Shown: piece after piece, positions 1 through 5,095 of the stretch | Numbering within the stretch: the stretch's first letter is position 1 | Layout: the number at the start of each line of letters is the position of its first letter | Notes under the pieces: model-generated | Databases searched by the model: none | Seen by the model: only the letters and a program-made list of their open reading frames with translations | Told to the model about the DNA's origin: nothing | Assembly (NCBI GenBank): GCA_001898095.1 | Contig: MKSH01000265.1 | Span: 1,274 to 6,368 of the forward strand | Reading direction: 5' to 3' | From: Solirubrobacterales bacterium 70-9 | GTDB taxonomy: Bacteria; Actinomycetota; Thermoleophilia; Solirubrobacterales; 70-9 | DNA length: 5,095 nucleotides | Made by a program: the position numbers and the translations under genes

Positions 1-1
1 G

Positions 2-43
2 AGTAACGCTCCACAGGGTGCCGCAGAGGGGGCGGTCGCGTGA
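2..43 (+). CDS. gcvPA: Possible 3' end of gcvPA (glycine dehydrogenase subunit 1), partial
   Basis: The frame beginning at base 2 is open for 13 codons and ends in a TGA at 41-43. This TGA overlaps the GTG start of gcvPB as GTGA, the usual sign of translational coupling in an operon. In organisms with the split enzyme, gcvPA normally lies directly upstream of gcvPB, so the neighbour makes this the likeliest identity. The residues themselves (ending in GAVA) are too few to recognise, and an open frame this short is common by chance in GC-rich DNA. An alternative is that the upstream gene ends at the TAA at 4-6 in another frame. Confidence 0.35.
   Translation, partial: SNAPQGAAEGAVA
25..32 (+). 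promoter_or_regulatory. Ribosome binding site of gcvPB
   Basis: The purine-rich AGAGGGGG lies 7 bases before the GTG at 40. It decides the start: the ATG at 61 (codon 8 of the frame) has no comparable upstream purine run. Confidence 0.55.
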
Positions 44-1563
44 CGCTCGTCGAAGCTCCCATGCAGCGCGAACGCGCGACGACGATCTACGAGAAGTCGA
101 AGGCCGGGCGCCGCGCCGCGGTGCTCCCCGATGCCGGTGTGTCGGAGACGCCGGTCGCCGAGCTGATCCCGTCGAACCTCCTGCGCAGCGAGCCGCCGAA
201 CCTTCCCGAGGTCGCCGAGCCGGAGATCGTCCGCCACTACAACCGGCTGAGCCGGCGCAACTTCGACCTCGATTCGGGCTTCTACCCGCTCGGCTCGTGC
301 ACGATGAAGCACAACCCGCGCCTGAACGAGCGGGTCGCGGCGCTGCCCGGCCACGCCCGCCTGCACCCGGCGCAGGATCCGCGCCGCGCCCAGGGTGCGC
401 TGGAGCTGATGTGCCTGCTGCAGGAGAGCCTGGCGGAGATCTGCGGGCTGCCCGGCGTCAGCCTGCAGCCCTCGGCCGGGTCCCACGGGGAGCTCGCGGG
501 CCTGCTGCTGACCCGCGCCTACCACGCCGACCGCGGTGAAACGCGGACCAAGGTGCTGGCCCCCGACACCTCGCACGGGACCAATCCCGCCTCGGTGACG
601 ATGGCCGGCTACGAGGTGGTGAAAGTCGCGACGAACGAGCGCGGCGGGGTGGAGATGGACGACCTCCGCGCCAAGATCGAGCAGGAGGGGCCCGACCAGA
701 TCGCCTGCCTGATGCTGACCAACCCGAACACGCTCGGGCTCTTCGACGAGAACATCGAGGAGATCGCGGCGCTGATCCACGAGGCGGGCGGGACGCTCTA
801 CTACGACGGGGCGAACCTGAACGCGATCATGGGACGGACGCGGCCCGGCGACATGGGCTTCGACATCGTCCACCTGAACTTGCACAAGTCCTTCAGTCAG
901 CCGCACGGCGGCGGCGGGCCGGGGGCGGGGCCGATCGCGGTGAGCTCGCGGATCGAGCCGTTCCTGCCGCGGCCGCAGGTGGTGCGCCGTGAGGCCGACA
1001 ACGGCCACGGCCCGAGCTTCGACCTCGACTTCGACCGTCCCAGGTCGATCGGGCGGCTGCGCGGCTTCCAGGGGAATTTCGGCGTCTTCGTGCGCTCCTA
1101 CGCCTACATCCTCAGCCTCGGCAGCGACGGGCTGACCGAGGCCTCGGAGACCGCGGTGCTGAACGCCAACTACCTGAAGGCGCGGCTCGCCGCCGGGCGG
1201 GCGGGGGAGCGGCTGCCGGTCGCCTTCGACCGTCACTGCATGCACGAGTTCGTCCTCTCCGGCCGGCCGATGAAGAACGAGCTCGGCCTCGCCACCCTCG
1301 ACCTGGCGAAGCGCCTGCTCGACTTCGGCTTCCACCCGCCGACCGTCTACTTCCCGCTGCTGGTCGACGAGGCGCTGATGGTCGAGCCGACCGAGACCGA
1401 GACGAAGGAGTCCCTCGACGCCTTCGCCGACGCGATCGAGGAGATCCTCGCCGAGGCCGAGACCGACCCCGAGATCGCCAAGAACGCGCCCTACTCGACC
1501 CCGGTCCGCCGGCTGGACGAGGTGCGCGCGACCCGCAAGCCGGTAGTCCGTCAGCCTCTCTGA
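40..1563 (+). CDS. gcvPB: Glycine dehydrogenase (decarboxylating) subunit 2, P-protein beta subunit
   Basis: This is the PLP-carrying subunit of the split P-protein (GcvPA/GcvPB) of the glycine cleavage system. The P-protein decarboxylates glycine in the cytosol and passes the aminomethyl group to lipoyl-GcvH, feeding one-carbon metabolism. Family landmarks are colinear over 507 residues: RHYNRLSRRN (65-74), FYPLGSCTMKHNPR (81-94), LQPSAGSHGE (142-151), SHGTNPAS (178-185), LTNPNTLGLF (226-235) and YYDGANLNA (254-262). NLHKSF follows with Lys283 (codon 886-888) as the expected PLP Schiff-base lysine, then a GGGGPGAGP loop (290-298), RHCMHEFVLSG (398-408), FHPPTVYFP (431-439) and EPTETETKE (449-457). 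The length is close to the roughly 490 residues I recall for Bacillus GcvPB, and the C-terminal LDE..ATRKPVVR also matches. The GTG start is supported by AGAGGGGG and the GTGA overlap with the upstream frame; an ATG at 61 is the alternative. The last four codons and the stop lie inside the left arm of a long palindrome. 12 of 13 Lys codons are AAG, which gives a baseline for host codon use. Confidence 0.95.
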   Translation: MTLVEAPMQRERATTIYEKSKAGRRAAVLPDAGVSETPVAELIPSNLLRSEPPNLPEVAEPEIVRHYNRLSRRNFDLDSGFYPLGSCTMKHNPRLNERVAALPGHARLHPAQDPRRAQGALELMCLLQESLAEICGLPGVSLQPSAGSHGELAGLLLTRAYHADRGETRTKVLAPDTSHGTNPASVTMAGYEVVKVATNERGGVEMDDLRAKIEQEGPDQIACLMLTNPNTLGLFDENIEEIAALIHEAGGTLYYDGANLNAIMGRTRPGDMGFDIVHLNLHKSFSQPHGGGGPGAGPIAVSSRIEPFLPRPQVVRREADNGHGPSFDLDFDRPRSIGRLRGFQGNFGVFVRSYAYILSLGSDGLTEASETAVLNANYLKARLAAGRAGERLPVAFDRHCMHEFVLSGRPMKNELGLATLDLAKRLLDFGFHPPTVYFPLLVDEALMVEPTETETKESLDAFADAIEEILAEAETDPEIAKNAPYSTPVRRLDEVRATRKPVVRQPL

Positions 1564-1651
1564 CCGGCGCATCTCGGCGTCCTCGATCGCTCGCGTGCAG
1601 AGCACGCCACGCTCACTGCGTCCTTGATCTGCCTGGTCAGAGAGGCTGACG
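1549..1651. repeat. 103-bp imperfect palindrome with 17-bp perfect arms
   Basis: Arms 1549-1565 and 1635-1651 are exact reverse complements (17 of 17). At the very centre a second perfect hairpin, GCGTGC-AGA-GCACGC (1593-1607), lies on the same dyad axis (base 1600). Between them, after skipping base 1634, 1566-1577 pairs with 1622-1633 at 8 of 12 positions, so the whole interval could fold into one long interrupted hairpin. The left arm contains gcvPB codons 504-507 and the TGA stop. The right arm contains the Shine-Dalgarno of the downstream acetyltransferase gene. No T run follows, so a standard intrinsic terminator is not well supported. It could instead be a coupling or attenuation hairpin, a REP/MITE-like repeat, or a pair of operators. 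Confidence 0.8.
1639..1645 (+). promoter_or_regulatory. Ribosome binding site of the GNAT gene, inside the palindrome arm
   Basis: AGAGAGG lies 7 bases before the GTG at 1653. It supports this start over the ATG at 1674, which is preceded only by a weaker GAGAGTGG. All seven bases are complementary to CCTCTCT at 1555-1561 at the end of gcvPB, so a transcript running through from gcvPB could mask this site. Confidence 0.5.
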
Positions 1652-1652
1652 A

Positions 1653-2315
1653 GTGCGAGAGTGGGCCGTGTCCATGCGCGTCGCGAACGAGTCAGATCTG
1701 GAGGCGATCGGCCGGACGCTCGGCCGCGCCTTCGAGCACGACCCGCTCTGGGGCTGGGCCTTCGAAGCGGCCGAGCGGGAGCGCAAGCTGGCGGCGCTGG
1801 CCACGGTGTTCGGCTTCTGTGCCGAGGCGGCGCTCGCCCACGGCTGGGTGCGGGTGACCGACGAGGTGGAGGCGGTGGCGCTCTGGATCCCGCCCGGCGC
1901 GCCGGAGATGTCGCCCGCCGACGAGGCGCGGCTGCCGGGGCTGATCGCCGAGGCCTGCGGGCCGGAGTCGGCCGCCCGCGCGCTGGAGTTGTTCGGCGCC
2001 TTCGAAGCCAACCACCCGCACGAGCCGCCGCACTTCTACCTCAGCCTCCTCGGCACCCATCCCGACCACGCCGGCAACGGCCACGGGCTCGGCCTGGTCG
2101 CCGAATCCCTGGCCGAGATCGACGCGGGCGATCCGGCCGCCCCGGCCTTCCTCGAGTCCTCGAACCCGGGCAACGTCCCCCGCTACGAACGCCTCGGCTT
2201 CCGACCGACCCGCGAGGTCACCCTGATCGCCGGCCTCGGCGGCACCCAGATGTGGCGCGGCCCGCGCGGCTCGGCGCCGCCGGCCGTCCACGGGCATTTC
2301 GAGCCCGGGCCCTGA
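1653..2315 (+). CDS. GNAT family N-acetyltransferase, puromycin-acetyltransferase-like
   Basis: This is a 220-residue protein with the GNAT fold, predicted to transfer an acetyl group from acetyl-CoA to an amine; the substrate is unknown. Its landmarks follow the order I recall in Streptomyces puromycin N-acetyltransferase (Pac): an N-terminal ESDLEAIGRTLGRAF segment (13-27), the strand AVALW (74-78), HEPPHFYLSLLG (123-134), the CoA-binding motif A PDHAGNGHG (137-145), and FLESSNPGNVPRYERLGF (166-183), followed by a final strand ending in MW. The GTG at 1653 has the better Shine-Dalgarno and makes the N-terminus the same length as that of Pac. The ATG at 1674 would give 213 residues. In motif A the usual Gln/Arg of Q/R-x-x-G-x-G is Ala140, so CoA affinity may differ. 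The gene follows gcvPB after 89 bp on the same strand and faces ligD. Self-resistance to an antibiotic is only one possibility, and detoxification or metabolite acetylation are equally open. Confidence 0.85.
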   Translation: MREWAVSMRVANESDLEAIGRTLGRAFEHDPLWGWAFEAAERERKLAALATVFGFCAEAALAHGWVRVTDEVEAVALWIPPGAPEMSPADEARLPGLIAEACGPESAARALELFGAFEANHPHEPPHFYLSLLGTHPDHAGNGHGLGLVAESLAEIDAGDPAAPAFLESSNPGNVPRYERLGFRPTREVTLIAGLGGTQMWRGPRGSAPPAVHGHFEPGP

Positions 2316-2328
2316 GCCGGCCGGCCCG
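2306..2328. terminator. GC-rich hairpin at the end of the GNAT gene, weak terminator candidate
   Basis: CGGGCC (2306-2311) and GGCCCG (2323-2328) can form a 6-bp stem with an 11-base loop, straddling the GNAT stop codon. The loop and right arm include the self-complementary GCCGGCCGGC (2316-2325). No T run follows on either strand. It lies between convergent genes, where a bidirectional terminator would be useful, but such stems arise easily in DNA this GC-rich. Confidence 0.2.
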
Positions 2329-2367
2329 CCTGGCCCGCTCGCCGTCTCCGCCCGCGCCTCGGCGCCG

Positions 2368-3285
2368 CTAGAGCTCCGGCAGTTCCTGCTCCAGCTCGAG
2401 CACCGGCGCGAACAGGTCGCCGTGCTTCTCGACCCGGTCGAGCACCGCGTCGGCCTCGAAGACCAGCGTCTTGCCGTCGCCGGAGTCCGCCGCGGCGGCG
2501 ACCTCGTCCCAGGTGACCGGGGTCGAGGCGGTCGGTCGCTCGCGGGCCCGCAGGCTGTAGACGGCGACCGTCGTCTTGCTCTGATGGTTCTGCGACCAGT
2601 CGACGAAGACCTTGCCCTCGCGTTCGACTTTTTTCATCTTCGAGAGGACCAGGTCCGGGGTCTGCTTCTCGAGGAGCTGGGCGATCGCTTTGGCGAACGG
2701 TTTGGTCAGGTCGTAGTTCACTTTTTTGGAGTTCAGAGGGACGTAGACCTGCATCCCTTTCGAGCCCGAGGTCTTGGCGAAGCACTGGACCCCGAAGTGG
2801 CCGAAGAGGTCGCGCAGGCGGAGCGCCACGCGGCAGCAGTCGACGACGTCGGCGGGCGGGCCGGGGTCGAGGTCGAAGACGAGCACGGTCGGCCGTTTCG
2901 GCGCCCGCGCCTTGGCGAGCGAGGGGTGGAGCTCGACCGTCGCCAGCTGCGCCATCCAGACCAGCGTCGGCAGCCCGTCGCAGACGCAGAAGTCGATCTT
3001 CCCGGCGTGCGGCCCGGCGTCCACGCTCGCGGTCTTCACCCATTTGGGACGGTGTTTGGGGCAGCGCTTCTCGAAGAAGGCGGAGCTCGTGTCCTCGACG
3101 CCTTCCGGGAAGCGCCGCAGGGTGACCGCGCGGGCGCTCAGGTGCGGAACCATCACTGGCGCCACCTTGGCGTAGTAGTCGATCATCTCGCCCTTGGTGA
3201 AGCCGCTCTTGGGGTAGAGGACCTTGTCGAGGTTGGTGAGCTTCAGCTCCCGACCCTCGACCTCGACCTGGCGGCTGGTCGCCAC
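2368..3285 (-). CDS. ligD: Stand-alone LigD-type NHEJ DNA polymerase (primase-polymerase domain)
   Basis: This is a 305-residue archaeo-eukaryotic primase-type polymerase, equivalent to the PolDom of LigD, which fills gaps and adds nucleotides at DNA ends held by Ku. The N-terminal LTNLDKVLYP (16-25) and FFEKRCPKHRPKWV (70-83) are typical of actinobacterial members. ELHP with His120 is followed by VFDLDPG, with the metal-binding aspartates Asp138 and Asp140. The KTSGSKGMQVYVPL motif (171-184) comes next, then VFVDWSQNHQSKTT with the third catalytic Asp229. YSLRARERPTASTPVTWDEV (243-262) and the C-terminal DLFAPVLELEQELP indicate a complete domain. Gln179 stands where many LigD polymerases have His. 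No ligase or phosphoesterase domain is attached and none follows in the window. The GTG start is the only possible start between the ku stop and residue 34, and its Shine-Dalgarno is weak, so translation probably depends on coupling to ku, nine bases upstream in the same frame. Confidence 0.93.
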   Translation of the reverse strand: MATSRQVEVEGRELKLTNLDKVLYPKSGFTKGEMIDYYAKVAPVMVPHLSARAVTLRRFPEGVEDTSSAFFEKRCPKHRPKWVKTASVDAGPHAGKIDFCVCDGLPTLVWMAQLATVELHPSLAKARAPKRPTVLVFDLDPGPPADVVDCCRVALRLRDLFGHFGVQCFAKTSGSKGMQVYVPLNSKKVNYDLTKPFAKAIAQLLEKQTPDLVLSKMKKVEREGKVFVDWSQNHQSKTTVAVYSLRARERPTASTPVTWDEVAAAADSGDGKTLVFEADAVLDRVEKHGDLFAPVLELEQELPEL

Positions 3286-3294
3286 GCCCGAGGC

Positions 3295-4161
3295 CTACTT
3301 GGCTTTGGCTTTCGCCCGTTTCTTCGCAGGCGATTTTTTGGCTTTGGACGGAGCTTTTTTCCGTTTTTTGGCCGGTTTCTTGCCCTGCGCGGCGGCGATC
3401 GACTCTTCCAGCGCTGCCATCAGGTCGGGGGCCTTGGTCGCCTTCGGCGTCTCGGTCTCGACCGCGACGATCTCCTTGCCTTCCGCTTTCTTTTCGATCA
3501 GCGCCAGCAGCTGCTCGCGGTACTCGTCGTGGTAGGCGCTCGGGTCGAAGTCGGTGGAGAGGGAGGCGATCAGCTGCTCCGCCATCTCCTGCTCGCGTTT
3601 TGCCGGTTTCTGCGCTTTCTCGGGCACGATCTCGAGCTCATCCGCCGGCACGACCTCGTCGGCGAAGCGCATCGTGGTCAGCGTCAGGACCTTGCCATCG
3701 CTGCGGATCGCCGCCAGGTTCTCTTTGCTGCGGAGGACGAAGTTGCAGATCGCCACCTTGCCCGAGGCCGCCATCGCCGCGGCGAGCAGCGAGTAGGCCT
3801 TCTCGGCGCCGGTGGCGGGGCCGAGGTAGTAGGGCGAGTCGAAGTAGATCGGGTCGATCTGGGCGAGGTCGACGAAGTCGGAGACGTCGATCGCGCGCGT
3901 TTTCTCCGGCGCAAGGGCGGCGATCTCGTCTTTGGTCAGCGGCACGTATTGGCCCGCGGTCAGCTCGTAGGCTTTGATGATCTCCTCGCGCGGGACCTCC
4001 TCGTCGGTCCCCTCGGCGAAGCGGCGGAGTTTGATCCGCGACGAATCCGACTCGCGGATTTCCCGCAGGGCGATGCTGCGCCGGGCGACGGCGCTGTACA
4101 TGCGTACAGGGACGTTCAGCAGCCCGAAGCTGATCGAGCCGGACCAGATCGCTCTCGCCAT
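3295..4161 (-). CDS. ku: Ku, NHEJ DNA end-binding protein
   Basis: This is a bacterial Ku homologue. It forms a homodimeric ring on double-strand break ends and recruits the LigD machinery. The opening MARAIWSGSISFGLLNVPVRMY (1-22) is the family signature. It is followed by SSRIKLRRFAEG.DEEVPREEIIKAYEL (40-67), YFDSPYYLGP (106-115), EKAYSLLAAAM (120-130), LTTMRFADEV (161-170) and DEYREQLLALIEKK (212-225). The core is complete at about 258 residues. Residues 260-288 form a basic tail with 14 Lys and 2 Arg in 29 positions, like the extended tails of mycobacterial Ku that aid DNA bridging or binding to internal sites. In the tail 11 of 14 Lys codons are AAA. In the whole gene the count is about 20 AAA to 10 AAG, against 1 to 12 in gcvPB, which could reflect transfer or selection for A runs. 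The ATG start has a strong Shine-Dalgarno. ligD follows at once, and a propeller gene lies 55 bp upstream on the same strand. Confidence 0.97.
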   Translation of the reverse strand: MARAIWSGSISFGLLNVPVRMYSAVARRSIALREIRESDSSRIKLRRFAEGTDEEVPREEIIKAYELTAGQYVPLTKDEIAALAPEKTRAIDVSDFVDLAQIDPIYFDSPYYLGPATGAEKAYSLLAAAMAASGKVAICNFVLRSKENLAAIRSDGKVLTLTTMRFADEVVPADELEIVPEKAQKPAKREQEMAEQLIASLSTDFDPSAYHDEYREQLLALIEKKAEGKEIVAVETETPKATKAPDLMAALEESIAAAQGKKPAKKRKKAPSKAKKSPAKKRAKAKAK

Positions 4162-4168
4162 TAAGCCA

Positions 4169-4174
4169 TCACCT
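4169..4174 (-). promoter_or_regulatory. Ribosome binding site of ku
   Basis: Read on the minus strand, AGGTGA stands 7 bases before the ATG at 4161. It matches the 16S 3'-end complement well and fixes the ku start. In the 55 bp between the upstream stop and ku I see no convincing -35/-10 pair; GGGAAC (minus strand, 4185-4190) resembles an ECF-sigma -35 element but has no partner at the right spacing. Confidence 0.7.
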
Positions 4175-4216
4175 ACCCGCGATTGTTCCCGACCACCCCG
4201 GTGGATGCGACGCCGG

Positions 4217-5080
4217 TTAGGGCGTGGCAGCGGATCTTGCGCGGCAGCACCAGCCGCTCACGACGGGAAATGGCGACCCCGTGGTGCCGAAGGCGGCCGC
4301 GATGCCGGTCATCGCCTTGCCCTCGGCGGCGCTGGGCGGGACGAAGAGCCACTCGTCGAAGCTCGGCCAGGCGATCAGGAGGCGGTTGCCGCGTGGCGAC
4401 CAGGCGACTTCGGTGAGGCGACCGGGAACGCTGCCGAGGCGACGCGCGGTGCCGGTGCGGGTCGAATAGAGGACCAGGTCAGTAGGCCGCGCGTGTCCAG
4501 GTCGTCGGGAGCGCCGGACGAGGAGCGCGGCGACGGTGCGGCCGTCGGGCGAGAGGGCCGCCGTGCGGACGGTGGCGCCGGGCGGGACATCGAGGTGGAG
4601 CGGTCTACCGAGGTGTCCGCTGCCGGGCCCCCCGATCCCTACCGGGCGGACGGCGATGCGGCGCGCCGAGGCTTCCAGCAGCACACCGGTGGTGCCTTCG
4701 TGCGCCGCACTCGTGTGGCCCCATTCGAGTCGGCGGATCCTTGGCAACGCCCCGGAGGTGATGACCGGCCTGTCGGTCGAGACATCGATCACCCGCAACG
4801 CTCCGCGCGCGTCGACGTAGGCGAGGTCGGGTCGGCCCGCCGGGTCCCAGGCCGGGGCGACCGGAGCCACCGATTCGTCGAGAGCCCGGTCTTCGCTGCC
4901 GTCGCCGGCGACGACCCGGAGACCGGCGCCGCTGCGGTAGGCGACAAGTTCACCGGAGGGTGACCAGCGGGGGTAGGTGACCGGCGCCGCTGCGTGGATG
5001 GTCCAGTGTGGGTCGCCGTCGGGCTCGAGCGCGGTGAGGCGGTCGCCGCCAACCGCCGCCAGGAAGAGCCCGTGGGGGGA
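4217..5080 (-). CDS. WD40/TolB-like beta-propeller repeat protein, C-terminal part, possibly disrupted
   Basis: From 5080 down to the TAA at 4217-4219 one minus-strand frame of 287 codons is open and carries PD40-like propeller strands. These are PRWSPSGELVAYRSG (about 4969-4925), APAWDPAGRPDLAYVD, RIRRLEWG, TAALSPDGRTVAALLV and EVAWSPRGNRLLIAWP (about 4398-4351). DEWLFV follows, then a FPVVSGWCC end that I recall from a Thermoleophilia family of such proteins. The function is unknown; these repeats usually build a protein-interaction or extracytoplasmic scaffold. The 5' end is not resolved. The frame is stopped by a TGA at 5081-5083 where the repeat pattern expects Trp, and the first ordinary start codon below it is the GTG at 4870, which would leave 217 residues and cut off more than one blade. 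The gene may therefore be a pseudogene, or the base may be an error near the end of the sequence. It lies 55 bp upstream of ku on the same strand. Confidence 0.7.
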   Translation of the reverse strand, partial: SPHGLFLAAVGGDRLTALEPDGDPHWTIHAAAPVTYPRWSPSGELVAYRSGAGLRVVAGDGSEDRALDESVAPVAPAWDPAGRPDLAYVDARGALRVIDVSTDRPVITSGALPRIRRLEWGHTSAAHEGTTGVLLEASARRIAVRPVGIGGPGSGHLGRPLHLDVPPGATVRTAALSPDGRTVAALLVRRSRRPGHARPTDLVLYSTRTGTARRLGSVPGRLTEVAWSPRGNRLLIAWPSFDEWLFVPPSAAEGKAMTGIAAAFGTTGSPFPVVSGWCCRARSAATP

Positions 5081-5083
5081 TCA
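5081..5083 (-). other. In-frame TGA in place of a conserved Trp in the propeller gene
   Basis: On the minus strand the frame reads REAS, TGA, SPHGLFLAAVGG. Other repeats of the same protein read W-S-P-x-G (RWSPSG, AWSPRG). A single G-to-A change from TGG explains the stop, and the four codons before it remain in frame up to the window edge. Confidence 0.55.
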
Positions 5084-5095
5084 GCTCGCTTCCCG

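Noticed and set aside
1624..1652. TTGATC (1624-1629) and TGACGA (1647-1652) as a -35/-10 promoter for the GNAT gene
   Set aside because: The 17-base spacing fits, but the -10 match is poor and it would overlap the RBS and start codon.
1637..2297. Minus-strand open frames opposite the GNAT gene, one ending in RQPL like GcvPB
   Set aside because: The shared ending is simply the inverted repeat read on the other strand; the GNAT motifs show that the plus strand is coding.
3340..3370. Programmed -1 frameshift signal at the A6 runs in the ku tail
   Set aside because: The heptamer A-AAA-AAG is not in the phase required relative to the ku frame, and no downstream stimulatory structure is evident.
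2422..4164. A 580-codon plus-strand open frame antisense to both ku and ligD
   Set aside because: It mirrors two clear families on the other strand. The translation is Arg/Gly/Leu/Val-rich low-complexity sequence with no recognisable domain, as expected of a shadow frame in GC-rich DNA.
4193..4204. CCACC-CC-GGTGG as an operator or hairpin upstream of ku
   Set aside because: A 5-bp stem with a 2-base centre is too short for a stable hairpin and common by chance at this GC content.
3974..4963. A 329-codon plus-strand open frame across the ku start and the propeller gene
   Set aside because: The opposite strand carries Ku and propeller motifs; this frame has only low-complexity content.
1..5095. 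CRISPR arrays, tRNA or rRNA genes, transposase or integrase genes
   Set aside because: I found no regularly spaced direct repeats, tRNA-like cloverleaf arms or mobile-element proteins in either strand.

Overview
The window is GC-rich (roughly two thirds G+C) bacterial DNA. Gene content and sequence style point to an actinobacterial-type organism, most likely of the Thermoleophilia/Solirubrobacterales kind. The indicators are a split glycine decarboxylase, a bacterial Ku with a lysine-rich tail, a stand-alone LigD-type polymerase, and a WD40/TolB-like propeller protein ending in the GWCC motif I associate with that group. This placement is an inference from remembered family features; no search was run. 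No stretch longer than about 90 bp lacks a gene.

Layout: (1) Plus strand, 40-1563: gcvPB, the PLP-binding subunit of glycine decarboxylase. The short stub before it (2-43) is probably the end of gcvPA, overlapping by GTGA. (2) 1549-1651: a 103-bp imperfect palindrome with 17-bp perfect arms. It runs from the last codons of gcvPB to just before the next start codon. (3) Plus strand, 1653-2315: a GNAT acetyltransferase resembling puromycin N-acetyltransferase in architecture. (4) Minus strand, reading leftwards: the C-terminal part of a propeller-repeat protein (about 5080-4217), then ku (4161-3295), then ligD polymerase domain (3285-2368). The GNAT and ligD genes converge with 52 bp between them.

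How the genes fit together: Ku and the LigD polymerase form a compact two-gene non-homologous end-joining (NHEJ) cassette. Ku binds and bridges DNA ends, and the primase-like polymerase fills or extends them. No ligase or phosphoesterase domain is present, so sealing must come from a gene elsewhere. The ku TAG stop is followed, in the same reading frame, by three codons and then the ligD GTG start. gcvPB belongs to glycine cleavage (one-carbon metabolism) and has no evident link to the repair cassette.

The most unusual signals are: the palindrome, whose left arm (containing the gcvPB stop) is the exact complement of the Shine-Dalgarno of the acetyltransferase; the in-frame ku/ligD junction; a Gln replacing the usual His in the SGxKGxH motif of the polymerase; and an in-frame TGA exactly where a propeller repeat calls for Trp, close to the right edge. 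I did not find a clearly novel multi-gene system.
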